Notes: generated by a model from the sequence alone, not told the origin. 64,000 bases of DNA from Chloroflexota bacterium (GCA_016234595.1 JACRBG010000002.1:124001-188000); one strand, 5' to 3'; positions 18,242 through 27,022 are shown, numbered from the stretch's first letter. Program-made: numbers and translations.

Positions 18242-19828
18242 ATGCTACAGCACAGGTCTGCCAAATCTCACCGCTTTCCCCGCACCTATCGTTCGCTCGT
18301 ACGCCGCATCTTAGTGCGACTGGGTGGACTGACCGCCGGATTGTTGATTTGTATTCTGGGGCTTGGGGTTGGGATTGTGGAAGCCTCAGATGGGATGCGT
18401 GGCGACGATTGTGAAATTCGCAAAAACGAGGTCATTGACCATGACTTTTATTTCTTCTGTAATAATCTGACGATTCGCGGCACGATTCGTGGCGATTTGG
18501 TGGGGGTGGCTTCACGGGTAACTTTGACCCGCGACGGTCATATTATGGGCGACATTTTGGTTTTAGGGGGGCAATTGACCATCCAAGGCGAAGTGACGGA
18601 TGATATTCGTTTTGGGGGCGCTGAACTGGAAATTACGGATCGGGCTGTGTTGCCCAATGCGAGTTCGGATATTTTGGCTGGCGCGATTAGCGTGGATATT
18701 GCACGGGGGGCTTATGTCCCCGGTGATGTGTTGATGCTTGGCTATCAAACGATTATCAATGGGCATGTGGGGGGCAATGTTGATTTTCAGGGGCAAGCGT
18801 TAATCATTGAGGGGGTAGTTGAAGGTAATGTAGATGCCATTGTCGGCGACCCCCGTGAAGAAACCAGCCGCCGTACTTTTCAAATTTTGCCTTATTCGAT
18901 TAATTTGCGGGGCAATGGCCTCACCATTGGCAATGAAGCGGCTATTCGGGGTCATCTGAGTTATGAAGGCACACAACGGGCCAATATTCCGCGTGATACG
19001 GTATTGGGGACGATTAATTACAAGCGTGTACGCGAGAATAACAATATTACCGATGCCCAGCGCCCCGACACTTTTTTAAGCATTATGTGGACTTATTTTG
19101 TCCGTACCATGCAGGACAGTATTTCATTAATTCTGATCGGCATCTTGGCTTTGCAACTGACCCCGGTGCTGATGGTTGAATCTGGGCGACGGGTGCGGCG
19201 GGCGTTTATTCCAGCCGCTAGTTGGGGATTCATCCTGTTTTTCTTGTCCTTCCCATTGGCGCTGCTGCTGATGATTTTCAGCGGGTTATTAGCCTTGCTG
19301 ATTGTGGTGCTGACGCTGGGCGAAATAACCCTTAGCATCATTCTAATGGTGTTTTTGGTGACTCTGAATGTGGTCTTGATTGGTGGATTCTGGTTTCTAT
19401 TGGTCTTTTTGGGACGCGCCATTACCTGTTTTGTAATTGGTTACTCAATGGTGCAAAGTGTTCGATACTATCTGGCAAGCCGTGAAGTCGGGCCAGATGA
19501 TCCGCCCGTTTTTATTCCACCTCTCATCACCCGCCGCCAACGTTGGATTGCGATGGCGATTGGGGTATTGACGGTTTCTTTAATCGCCAATGTCCCTATT
19601 TCTTTACCTCTCCCCATAGAGTTATTTTTGCAAGGCGCGGTGGCTTTTGCTGGTTTGGGGGCCATTTTTATGTATGGGCGAGATGTTTGGCATATGACCG
19701 AAACCAAAGGGCGGGGCGGCTGGATTCCAACCATTTCACGCATGACCGTCCCACCGCTTGAAGATAGCAACGATATGCCACTGGGCATGGATAACTTGCC
19801 TGAAGGGTTTAGAGGCTTTCCCGAATAG
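18242..19828 (+). CDS. Membrane protein with bactofilin-like (polymer-forming) repeat domain
   Basis: The protein has 528 residues. After an N-terminal membrane segment or signal (about 22-46) a beta-rich domain (about 65-260) repeats short units such as GTIRGDLVG, GHIMGDILVLGG and GHVGGNVDFQGQALIIEG. This is the pattern of bactofilins (DUF583), which form a right-handed beta-helix and polymerise. The second half carries about five membrane helices (about 285-485) and a short polar tail. The beta-helix should lie outside the membrane if the first segment is a signal, unlike true cytoplasmic bactofilins. An AGGAA sequence precedes the ATG. The role may be surface structure or organisation; this is inference. 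Confidence 0.8.
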   Translation: MLQHRSAKSHRFPRTYRSLVRRILVRLGGLTAGLLICILGLGVGIVEASDGMRGDDCEIRKNEVIDHDFYFFCNNLTIRGTIRGDLVGVASRVTLTRDGHIMGDILVLGGQLTIQGEVTDDIRFGGAELEITDRAVLPNASSDILAGAISVDIARGAYVPGDVLMLGYQTIINGHVGGNVDFQGQALIIEGVVEGNVDAIVGDPREETSRRTFQILPYSINLRGNGLTIGNEAAIRGHLSYEGTQRANIPRDTVLGTINYKRVRENNNITDAQRPDTFLSIMWTYFVRTMQDSISLILIGILALQLTPVLMVESGRRVRRAFIPAASWGFILFFLSFPLALLLMIFSGLLALLIVVLTLGEITLSIILMVFLVTLNVVLIGGFWFLLVFLGRAITCFVIGYSMVQSVRYYLASREVGPDDPPVFIPPLITRRQRWIAMAIGVLTVSLIANVPISLPLPIELFLQGAVAFAGLGAIFMYGRDVWHMTETKGRGGWIPTISRMTVPPLEDSNDMPLGMDNLPEGFRGFPE

Positions 19829-19833
19829 CCCGA

Positions 19834-20823
19834 TTATTGAGATGCCAATGGCTCAGTTTTGTCTTGAGTTTGGTTATTGTCTGCCGCTTCGACCATTACA
19901 AGCGCAGCTTGGGCAGCGTTAATTGCCGCCGAATAATAAGACTCTGTCCCTTCGCGAAGTTTGCTGACAGGTGGTTGCCATGCGTCGCCATATTCCACAA
20001 TCGAACGGATCCAATTGCTGAAATTGAGCCAGCCCCATTGCAGGCCTTCCGTGTCTGCGTCGGATGCAAAGCCACTGTGGATAATGGTTAGGCGCGTTTT
20101 GCCCCCCGACTCTTCAAGCGTCCATGTCACAATCGTATCGCCGCCCCCATCAGTCGTGTCGGAGTGGGAGGGCCATAAAGTCGCCAGTTTTTCATTTGGA
20201 ACTAATTCCAAGATTTTGACCGGGCCAGCTCCATTCCATCCATAATCGTAACGTCCTCCGACATACGGCTCGACGCTCGCATTGCTGGCAATCCAGCGAT
20301 TCAATTGCTCAGGGCGAATGAGCGTATCAAAGACAGCTTCGGGCGTGCCATTAATTTCAATGGTGTGTTGAATATCCCCTGTCTTAGCCCCACTGAAGTC
20401 GCAGCGCACAATAGATTTACCATCTAAAAAGCGCCGTAGGTTTTCAAGGGATAGGAACCAAAAATCTTCGTTGGCATGAACAGGATAAGCGGGTGATTCG
20501 GCAAGGGCAGTTTGTTGAATCACAACGACGGTTTGTTCACCGAGCGGCTCCAAAATTATCTGAACATTCGTATCTTCGCTGTGAAAACGCCAGCCATATT
20601 TGAACGAACGGTTAAGGGTACTTTCAAGAAGGGGATGTTTTCCCTGTTCATAATCGGGTGTTTCCGGAGTAAAGCGCCCCCAAAAATTGTAGCGACTGTC
20701 GGGGATTGAAACATCGGCGTATTCGGCGAACCAAGTGGTTAGGGTGCTCGACTCGGTCAAAGCACGAAAAATAGCTTCGGGGGCATGGTTGATGGCAACT
20801 TGAATATGAAGGGTTTGACTCAT
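19834..20823 (-). CDS. Double SRPBCC (AHSA1-like) domain protein
   Basis: The protein has 329 residues with two START/SRPBCC-type domains in tandem (about 1-135 and 148-285). Each begins with the same pattern: HIQVAINHAPEAIFRALTES and HTIEINGTPEAVFDTLIRPE. Proteins of this Activator-of-Hsp90-like family bind hydrophobic ligands in a deep pocket; most bacterial members have no known ligand. It lies 33 bases downstream of an ArsR-type repressor in the same direction, the classical ArsR-AHSA1 gene pair, so it is probably under that regulator. Confidence 0.88.
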   Translation of the reverse strand: MSQTLHIQVAINHAPEAIFRALTESSTLTTWFAEYADVSIPDSRYNFWGRFTPETPDYEQGKHPLLESTLNRSFKYGWRFHSEDTNVQIILEPLGEQTVVVIQQTALAESPAYPVHANEDFWFLSLENLRRFLDGKSIVRCDFSGAKTGDIQHTIEINGTPEAVFDTLIRPEQLNRWIASNASVEPYVGGRYDYGWNGAGPVKILELVPNEKLATLWPSHSDTTDGGGDTIVTWTLEESGGKTRLTIIHSGFASDADTEGLQWGWLNFSNWIRSIVEYGDAWQPPVSKLREGTESYYSAAINAAQAALVMVEAADNNQTQDKTEPLASQ

Positions 20824-20856
20824 TGAAATATCCTCTTTGACTTATCTTATGCGAAC

Positions 20857-21432
20857 TTATTTGGGATAGCAGCCTAACACCACTCGAAAATCTGCGTTTT
20901 CATCCGGGGCAGTCTCGTCAGGTAGGCCATATTTGCGAGCAAGGTCTTGGAAAAAAGTTTGGACTTCTTGCAGAAATTCAGCCCGTCGGCGACCATTGGG
21001 CAAGTGGATATGGGCTGAAAGGGCAAGGGATGGCACATCTTGATTAGCTTCAATTTTATTTGCCAAGCGGCCCACATCATCGTGAATTTCCTCGGCGAGG
21101 GTGAGCAAAAAACGCAGGCTCGCCTGATCTTTGGCAGGGCGTTCGCCACCCAACCGCCCCACTAAGTGAGGTGCTAACCAATAGGAACGGGCTTTGGCTT
21201 GATAGTAACCTTCGACCACACCCCGGACGCGCTGCTCGTCGGTTTTCACGACCAGCCCTGCTTTTTCTAGCTCTTTGACATGATAGTAAATTTTCTGAGG
21301 AGTCTGCCCGAAAAAGCCCGCTAGTTCAGGGCAAGTGCGCGGCTCACCCATACGTTTTAGTAATTCTATGCGCTGGGGTTTGAGCAAGGTTGTTGCTTGT
21401 TCCACTGTCTCAATATAAAAAACATCTTGCAT
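20857..21432 (-). CDS. ArsR-type winged-helix transcriptional regulator
   Basis: The protein has 191 residues from the ATG at 21432. The N-terminal winged helix (about 10-75) reads ATTLLKPQRIELLKRMGEPR, then TCPELAGFFGQTPQKIYYHVKELEKAGLV, the ArsR/HTH-20 pattern. The C-terminal 110 residues (effector or dimer part) are not recognisable and carry no clear Cys metal site. It heads the operon with the AHSA1-like gene. The promoter region just upstream is a full consensus covered by direct repeats, so autoregulation is likely. Confidence 0.88.
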   Translation of the reverse strand: MQDVFYIETVEQATTLLKPQRIELLKRMGEPRTCPELAGFFGQTPQKIYYHVKELEKAGLVVKTDEQRVRGVVEGYYQAKARSYWLAPHLVGRLGGERPAKDQASLRFLLTLAEEIHDDVGRLANKIEANQDVPSLALSAHIHLPNGRRRAEFLQEVQTFFQDLARKYGLPDETAPDENADFRVVLGCYPK

Positions 21433-21454
21433 AATGGGCACTCTCAATCGAATG

Positions 21455-21486
21455 TAAAAATTTATTTTATTATAAAAATTTATTTT
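21455..21486. repeat. Two 14-bp direct repeats over the arsR-type promoter (candidate operator)
   Basis: TAAAAATTTATTTT occurs at 21455-21468 and again at 21473-21486, 18 bases start to start. One copy fills the -35/-10 spacer and the other covers the transcription start. Each contains an AAATTT core. This placement fits an operator for the regulator encoded just downstream. Confidence 0.6.
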
Positions 21487-21497
21487 TATAATGTCAA
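21469..21497 (-). promoter_or_regulatory. Consensus sigma-70 promoter of the ArsR-type regulator operon
   Basis: On the minus strand TTGACA (21492-21497), exactly 17 bases, and TATAAT (21469-21474): all 12 positions match the housekeeping consensus. The start codon lies about 37 bases downstream of the -10. Confidence 0.88.
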
Positions 21498-21509
21498 TGA
21501 TTTGATAGG

Positions 21510-21538
21510 TTGAAAAATTCGAGGGATTGCTTCACAAT
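21510..21538 (+). promoter_or_regulatory. Candidate promoter of the zinc peptidase operon
   Basis: TTGAAA (21510-21515), 17 bases and CACAAT (21533-21538). It would give a leader of about 100 bases that includes the hairpin at 21596-21631. Confidence 0.4.
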
Positions 21539-21595
21539 AGCATGAATAAATCCCAGATGATACTTGGTTAGTATTTTAGGTTGAAAGGAGTCCCC

Positions 21596-21631
21596 GCAGG
21601 GTTCGAGAATCGTATCGTAAGTAAACCCTGC
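21596..21631 (+). promoter_or_regulatory. Leader hairpin upstream of the zinc peptidase gene
   Basis: GCAGGGTT (21596-21603) pairs perfectly with AACCCTGC (21624-21631) around a 20-nt loop. It is preceded by GAAAGGAG and ends 14 bases before the start codon, so it may affect translation. It has no T-run and does not match any riboswitch I know. Confidence 0.4.
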
Positions 21632-21645
21632 TAAAATAATTTCTG

Positions 21646-22947
21646 ATGATGAAAAAAGGCCCACGTAATTTAGTTCCTATTGTGCTTTCCCTAGCCCTCC
21701 TGTTAATGATGTTTGCCGCGATGAGTTTTCAAGCCATTGCTCAGGATGGCGCTACGGCAACTCCTACACCGACGGGTAGCACAGATGATGCTACTCACCA
21801 TGAATCGCGCGATTATTATGCTGATCCTGCCTCCTCAACAGGTGATGCCGAGTGGACAATTGAAGATCGTACCTTTACCAGCGACTATCCACACGGGTTT
21901 GAATTTTCTGCCCACCTGAGCAGTAGCAAAGGGGATATTGTCAATGCGACGGTGTTATGGTCACACGCCCCGCGTAATCAGAGCCGCCGAGCCGCTGAAT
22001 TGGATGAAAATACGGGCTTGTATACAGCGGTTTATGACAATAGTGAAGGCACACCGCCATGGGTGGCAGTCAATTATCGTTGGATACTGACGGATAGCGC
22101 CGGTAACACCTATCGCAGTGAATGGTATATGGGCGATGAATACTCAGATGACAGCCGCCAATGGGATCGCTTAGAATCCGAAGACATTATTGTTTTTGTC
22201 GAAGAAGGCCTTCCGTCGGACGCAGGCCAACAAACCCTCGATGCTATGGCAGCCCAGCGTGAAACCTATCGCCAAGCATGGGGCGATCTTCTGTCCTATA
22301 AACCGCGTGCCATTCTTTTTTCCAATCGGGTCTCATTTGATGAATGGCGTGTGGGACAAGGCAACCCAAATGTGATTGGTCAAACGAATCCAGTCTGGGG
22401 TGGCATTGTTCAAGTGGTGTCAGGCGGTGGGGTGACCGACCTTGCTTGGGGCACCGTGCTGCATGAAGTCGGCCATCTCTATCAATCGGATTTTGTGGCA
22501 GCAGGCCTAGCAACGGGTTCTTGGCAAAACGAAGGGGATGCGACCCTATTTGAGATTTATCAGATGTATGATTATGAACAGCGAGTGCGTAATCTGGCAG
22601 CCAGTGACCAATTACCGGCGTTATTAAACGGTACTGGGCCAAGCCAAAGCTCCCAAGGGCCAGATGGTATTGGGCGTTTGGGCTATGATATGGGGTATAC
22701 CTTCTACAAGTGGCTAGTCGAGGTCTATGGCCTTGATGCCCATCGTCAATTGATTGAGGCATTGGGGCCAAGTGTCGGCTTTAATGAGGCCCTCGAACAA
22801 GTGACAGGCCTATCCGTTGACGAGATTGAACGTCGCTGGCGGACATGGCTGGGGGCATCACCCGAAGCACCAACATTGGTGCCAATTCCAACTATGCGTT
22901 TCCCACCGACGGTAACGCCGTTTATCTTCCCGACAGCTTCTAATTAA
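21646..22947 (+). CDS. Secreted peptidase-MA-like zinc metallopeptidase
   Basis: The protein has 433 residues. A signal peptide (about 1-32, ending QAIAQ) is followed by a Thr/Pro linker, a beta-rich domain (about 65-185) and a gluzincin-type catalytic domain. The zinc site is visible as VLHEVGHLYQ (HEVGH 273-277), and NEGDA (Glu296) fits the third ligand. The architecture matches the peptidase-MA family of secreted Chloroflexota proteins. The substrate is unknown. The next gene, 19 bases later, encodes a related protein lacking these residues. The start could be either of two adjacent ATG codons. Confidence 0.85.
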   Translation: MMKKGPRNLVPIVLSLALLLMMFAAMSFQAIAQDGATATPTPTGSTDDATHHESRDYYADPASSTGDAEWTIEDRTFTSDYPHGFEFSAHLSSSKGDIVNATVLWSHAPRNQSRRAAELDENTGLYTAVYDNSEGTPPWVAVNYRWILTDSAGNTYRSEWYMGDEYSDDSRQWDRLESEDIIVFVEEGLPSDAGQQTLDAMAAQRETYRQAWGDLLSYKPRAILFSNRVSFDEWRVGQGNPNVIGQTNPVWGGIVQVVSGGGVTDLAWGTVLHEVGHLYQSDFVAAGLATGSWQNEGDATLFEIYQMYDYEQRVRNLAASDQLPALLNGTGPSQSSQGPDGIGRLGYDMGYTFYKWLVEVYGLDAHRQLIEALGPSVGFNEALEQVTGLSVDEIERRWRTWLGASPEAPTLVPIPTMRFPPTVTPFIFPTASN

Positions 22948-22966
22948 ACATTTAGGGCGACCTGTC

Positions 22967-24517
22967 ATGCGAAAAACCTATTGCCTCGCTCGTTGGTTAA
23001 TTGTTATGCTGGTCGCCCTTAGTTTTTGGGCGTCCTATCCCCACGCTGTTATAGCTCAAGATGATGGCGAGTCAGATAAGATTGTCAGTTCACGGGCGCT
23101 GGTCGTGATGCCCTCGGTCATCCGTTTCCGGGTGCGGGTGGCAGCGACGATGGAGCAGGTGGCGGAAATCAAATTGACGGTACAAGACGAAGATACTGTT
23201 CTCCAAACCTATGATATAACCTCGCCAGCCGACAATATCTTTATTAATTTCGGCGACGAAAGTGAATATGAGATAGTTTGGGATATTCGAGAAGTTCCGC
23301 TTCACCCCTTCAGTACTTTGACCTATCAATTTGAGGTTCAGATGACGGATGGAGAAATTGCCACCGTCAAAAATGACTTCATCTTTCAGCACGAGACAGT
23401 TCAGCAGTGGCAATTGGCCGAAAGCGATACTCTTAAAATTTATGCAATGGGCGACGCTATTGACTGGTCAAATCATTTGGCGGGCCTAGAGCAATCGATC
23501 AGTCTCCTGCGTGAAAACACGGGGTTTATAGCCCCGATAGGATTGGTTGTTTATCCAGAGGGTACAGAATTTTGTACGCAGGGAGAAGTTCCAACGGATA
23601 CACCAGATGCTACCCCACCGATGATAGTCATTTCTGAAGACCGTGCTTATCCATGCGACCCGGCTGATATGACGCGGTTTTATGCCTTTGAGAATTTGGT
23701 GATTGCCTATGCCAGTCCTAGTGATTTTTATACTGAAGAAAGCCAAGCCTTCGCGCCCATCTTTGATTTAGCCTATTCGACCCGTTGGGGCAATGCCGAT
23801 GTGCCTGCGTGGTTCACGGCGGGGTTACGCCAATTGTATAACCGTGTTAATCAAGGTCAGAAAATCACTACAGTTAAGCGGGCTTCACAGGAAAGTCGAA
23901 TGTTGTCATTGACCCAGATGGAAACACCTGCCGCCGATGCCAATTCGGTTTTGTGGGAGGCTCAAGCCTATAGCCTAACCCTCTATCTTGCTGATGTTTA
24001 TGGCGCGTCTACTCCTTTCGATATTGCAAAGGCTATTTCACCGAGTTTATCGGCGAATCAAGCCATTGAAGAACGGACGGGCCAGATCAAGAGTCGGCTC
24101 TATGCGCGATGGTTAGTTTGGCTGGATACCCCGCAAGCGATAGCCGCCGGGGGTTGGAATCCTTATTTAGCAACGACCCCAACACCCTTGCCCTCCAATA
24201 CTCCATCGCAAATTCCACCCACCCACACACCGCGCCCGACCGCGACCATTACTCTAACGCCAACCTCGACCTATCGAGGAGATTTTGTGCCGACGGTATT
24301 TAAGCCGACTGATGTGCTGCCTACCATTGCGCGTAACAGTACCAACACGCCGCTACCCCCCGGCGGTCTTAACCCAACACCCACCCCACGACCCGCCAGT
24401 AATGAACAAGATGAAAGCAGTGGATTATGTGGCACAGGCATTGGGGCCATTCTACTTCCAACCTTTGGTATCGTTTGGGTACAACAAAAAAGACGAAAGC
24501 AAGCTGCAAATAGCTAA
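22967..24517 (+). CDS. Degenerate peptidase-MA-like secreted protein with C-terminal anchor
   Basis: The protein has 516 residues. A signal peptide (about 1-31) is followed by a beta domain (about 38-140) and a helical domain laid out like the upstream zinc peptidase. The HExxH motif is absent, and the W-x-x-E-G metal-ligand position reads WFTAG (282-286). It is therefore probably a non-catalytic paralog. A Thr/Pro-rich stalk (about 395-480) and a final hydrophobic helix with CGTGIGAILLP and a basic end (KRRKQ) suggest anchoring at the membrane. It sits between the active peptidase and rlmN, with gaps of 19 and 6 bases. Confidence 0.75.
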   Translation: MRKTYCLARWLIVMLVALSFWASYPHAVIAQDDGESDKIVSSRALVVMPSVIRFRVRVAATMEQVAEIKLTVQDEDTVLQTYDITSPADNIFINFGDESEYEIVWDIREVPLHPFSTLTYQFEVQMTDGEIATVKNDFIFQHETVQQWQLAESDTLKIYAMGDAIDWSNHLAGLEQSISLLRENTGFIAPIGLVVYPEGTEFCTQGEVPTDTPDATPPMIVISEDRAYPCDPADMTRFYAFENLVIAYASPSDFYTEESQAFAPIFDLAYSTRWGNADVPAWFTAGLRQLYNRVNQGQKITTVKRASQESRMLSLTQMETPAADANSVLWEAQAYSLTLYLADVYGASTPFDIAKAISPSLSANQAIEERTGQIKSRLYARWLVWLDTPQAIAAGGWNPYLATTPTPLPSNTPSQIPPTHTPRPTATITLTPTSTYRGDFVPTVFKPTDVLPTIARNSTNTPLPPGGLNPTPTPRPASNEQDESSGLCGTGIGAILLPTFGIVWVQQKRRKQAANS

Positions 24518-24523
24518 AAATTT

Positions 24524-25615
24524 ATGACTGAACCAAATCGCATTAATCTCTATGACTTATCGCTGACCAACTTGCAAGAATTATTGGCGAGTTGGGGCGA
24601 ACCCAAATTTCGGGCCAAACAGGTTTGGGAATGGCTGTATATCCACAAAGCCAGTGACTTTGAGCAAATGACTAACCTGCCTGCTAAATTGCGAGAACAA
24701 CTAGCTGCTAAAACCCAGATAGGTGTTTTAACGATTGCCGCTGAAAAAGAAGCCCGTGATGGCACACTTAAACGTCTCTATCGCCTAAATGATGGGCAGT
24801 TTATCGAAAGCGTGTTGATGATTTATGACGATGGACGACGGACGGCCTGTATCAGTACCCAAGCAGGCTGCGCGATGGGGTGTGTGTTTTGCGCGACAGG
24901 CCAGATGGGTTTTGCCCGTCATTTAACAGCTGGGGAAATTGTGGAGCAGGCCATTCATTTTGGGCGTGTTTTAGAAGCTGATGCTGATCGTTTGAGTAAT
25001 GTCGTGTTAATGGGTATGGGCGAACCATTGCATAACTATGATGCTACCCTAGAGGCGATTCATCGGCTGACTTCACCGGATGGCTTGGGTATTGGACAGC
25101 GGCATATCACGCTAAGCACAGTGGGACTTGTCCCTGCCATTCGACGTTTTGCCGATGAAGACCTCCAGATTAAACTGGCGATTAGCTTGCACGCCGCAAC
25201 CGATGAAGAACGGAATGCTTTGCTACCTGTTAACAAACGCTGGCCTCTAAGTGAATTAATGGCGGCCTGTCGGTATTACATTGATAAAACGGGCCGACGG
25301 CTGACCTTTGAGTGGGCATTGATTCAGGGCGAGAATGACACGGTTGAGCAGGCCACTAAACTAGGTTTTTTGCTCAAGGGGATGTTGTGCCACGTCAATC
25401 TCATTCCATTAAATCCTACCACTGGCTATGAGGGTCATCCATCGAATCCTGAGCGGGTTAAGGTCTTCATGGATACATTGGCCCTATACGGGGTAAGTAG
25501 CTCGATACGGGTTCGGCGAGGCATTGAGATTAATGCAGGTTGTGGTCAATTAAAGGCCGAAGTGATCCAACTTGAGAAAACCAAAAGGGAGAAAAACAAA
25601 AAGGGCGATTCGTAA
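24524..25615 (+). CDS. rlmN: 23S rRNA (adenine2503-C2)-methyltransferase RlmN
   Basis: The protein has 363 residues, the normal length. This radical-SAM enzyme methylates C2 of A2503 in 23S rRNA (and A37 of some tRNAs). The [4Fe-4S] cluster motif is Cys116, Cys120 and Cys123 in AGCAMGCVFCATGQMGF. The N-terminal helical domain (FRAKQVWEWLY) and the second catalytic Cys in INAGCGQLKAE near the C-terminus are present. The last residues (TKREKNKKGDS) are unusual because their DNA also forms the terminator of the convergent gene. It is the third gene of the operon begun by the zinc peptidase. Confidence 0.97.
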   Translation: MTEPNRINLYDLSLTNLQELLASWGEPKFRAKQVWEWLYIHKASDFEQMTNLPAKLREQLAAKTQIGVLTIAAEKEARDGTLKRLYRLNDGQFIESVLMIYDDGRRTACISTQAGCAMGCVFCATGQMGFARHLTAGEIVEQAIHFGRVLEADADRLSNVVLMGMGEPLHNYDATLEAIHRLTSPDGLGIGQRHITLSTVGLVPAIRRFADEDLQIKLAISLHAATDEERNALLPVNKRWPLSELMAACRYYIDKTGRRLTFEWALIQGENDTVEQATKLGFLLKGMLCHVNLIPLNPTTGYEGHPSNPERVKVFMDTLALYGVSSSIRVRRGIEINAGCGQLKAEVIQLEKTKREKNKKGDS

Positions 25616-25625
25616 GCCATCGCCC
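25592..25625 (-). terminator. Terminator of the GAF histidine kinase gene, embedded in the 3' end of rlmN
   Basis: Read on the minus strand, GGGCGAT and ATCGCCC form a 7-bp stem with a 9-nt loop, followed by TTTTTGTTTTTC. The T-run is the complement of Lys/Asn codons at the end of rlmN, and the stem spans the rlmN stop codon. Confidence 0.85.
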
Positions 25626-25652
25626 CTAAAAGATGGGATTAGGTAAGATCAT

Positions 25653-26975
25653 CTATTTGGCGTTTTCGCGCTCTTTCGATACTGGTAGGGTAAAAGAAAA
25701 GGTTGTTCCTACCCCCACCTGACTTTCAACCCAGATTTGACCACCATGTTGTTCAACAAGTTCTTTACAGATAGCAAGGCCGAGACCCGTTCCTTTACGG
25801 CGGCGGTTGAGGTTGAGATCAACCATTGAAAAACGATCGAAAATAGTGGGTAGGTTTTCGGCTGGAATCCCTTCGCCTGAATCGGCTACTCTAAACAATA
25901 AAGTCTCTTCATCAGCCAGATCAGCCCGTACCAGAATCGTGCCACTCGTCGTAAATTTCAACGCATTCGACACCAAGTTGACCAAGATCTGTTGGATACG
26001 GTCAAAGTCACCCCACACAGGCGGGAGATTGGGGGCCATTTCAATAGCCAGTTCAACTTGATCGTTTTGCCGCAAACCCTCGGCGATAGCTAAGGTCTGT
26101 TCTAAAATCCCGCCAATTTCCAACGTTTCGGGATAAAGCTCTAGCCCACCCTGCTCTAATTTCGAGAGATCAAAAATATCCGAGACGAGCCGCAAAATTT
26201 GGCGGGTGGCGGTTAGCGAACGGTCAATCCATAACACTTGGTCTTCGGTGACATCGCCAAAGACACCCTCTTTCATCATATCCAATGCGCCAACGACGGT
26301 GTTGAGAGGTGAACGCAGGTCATGGGCGATGTTGCTTAAAAGGGCTGTACGCAGGCGATTTTCTTGCATGGCAGCTTCCCAGTTGGCGGTAGCGTGCCAA
26401 CGGGCTTCTTCAAGTTCAACCGTCCGTTCGCGTACCCGTTCTTCCAATTCTGCCGCAAAGCGCTCCCGCTGCTCATTAAGTTGGGCATTTTCAATAGCAA
26501 TGGCGGCCTGCCCAGCAAAAATATTGAGGGGAGGAATGTCTTGGCGCGTAAAAGCATTGGGGATGTCGCGGTTTTCTAGGTAGAGTACTCCCAATAATTT
26601 GCCCCGTGAGCGCAGCGGCACACATAAAATTGATTGGAGGCGCAAATTGAAAACGCTTTTCATCGCGCTGAGATTGGCATCTTCAAGAGCATTGCGACTT
26701 AGCAGGGGTTCGCCTGTGCTAATGACCTGCTGCACAATAGACCGACTGACCGATTGCCCTTCTCGATCTGATGGATTACCATATTTCACTTGAAAATTGA
26801 GTGTGCCATCTGGTTCAACAAGAACTAAATAGCCATGCTGTCCGCCTGAAAATTCGACCGCTTGCTGCATGACAAACTCCAAGAGTGGTTGTAGCTCTCG
26901 GTTTTCGGCCATGCGGCGGCTAATATCCAACACCCGCTCAAGGGCAGAATTTCCCTGCAAAGGTTCTTCACTCAA
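25653..26975 (-). CDS. Soluble GAF-domain sensor histidine kinase
   Basis: The protein has 440 residues from a TTG codon that follows AGGGAGG by nine bases; a GTG 33 bases upstream has no such site. One GAF domain (about 15-165) is followed by a coiled coil (about 175-210), a HisKA domain with LLSNIAHDLRSPLNT (His218) and an ATPase domain with NLVSNALKFTTSGT, DSGEGIP and [18 protein letters not shown]. There is no membrane segment, so it senses a cytoplasmic signal. It lies downstream of the TPR gene in one operon. No response regulator is adjacent; the orphan receiver at 14238-14804 is a candidate partner only by absence of others. Confidence 0.92.
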   Translation of the reverse strand: MSEEPLQGNSALERVLDISRRMAENRELQPLLEFVMQQAVEFSGGQHGYLVLVEPDGTLNFQVKYGNPSDREGQSVSRSIVQQVISTGEPLLSRNALEDANLSAMKSVFNLRLQSILCVPLRSRGKLLGVLYLENRDIPNAFTRQDIPPLNIFAGQAAIAIENAQLNEQRERFAAELEERVRERTVELEEARWHATANWEAAMQENRLRTALLSNIAHDLRSPLNTVVGALDMMKEGVFGDVTEDQVLWIDRSLTATRQILRLVSDIFDLSKLEQGGLELYPETLEIGGILEQTLAIAEGLRQNDQVELAIEMAPNLPPVWGDFDRIQQILVNLVSNALKFTTSGTILVRADLADEETLLFRVADSGEGIPAENLPTIFDRFSMVDLNLNRRRKGTGLGLAICKELVEQHGGQIWVESQVGVGTTFSFTLPVSKERENAK

Positions 26976-27022
26976 AGCTGCACCCCTCCCTAATTCCACT
27001 AACCACACTCACTACTTCACTC

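Noticed and set aside
21596-21640. GGTTCGAG-containing hairpin, considered as a tRNA T-arm
   Set aside because: There is no acceptor stem, D-arm or anticodon arm around it. It is kept only as a leader hairpin.
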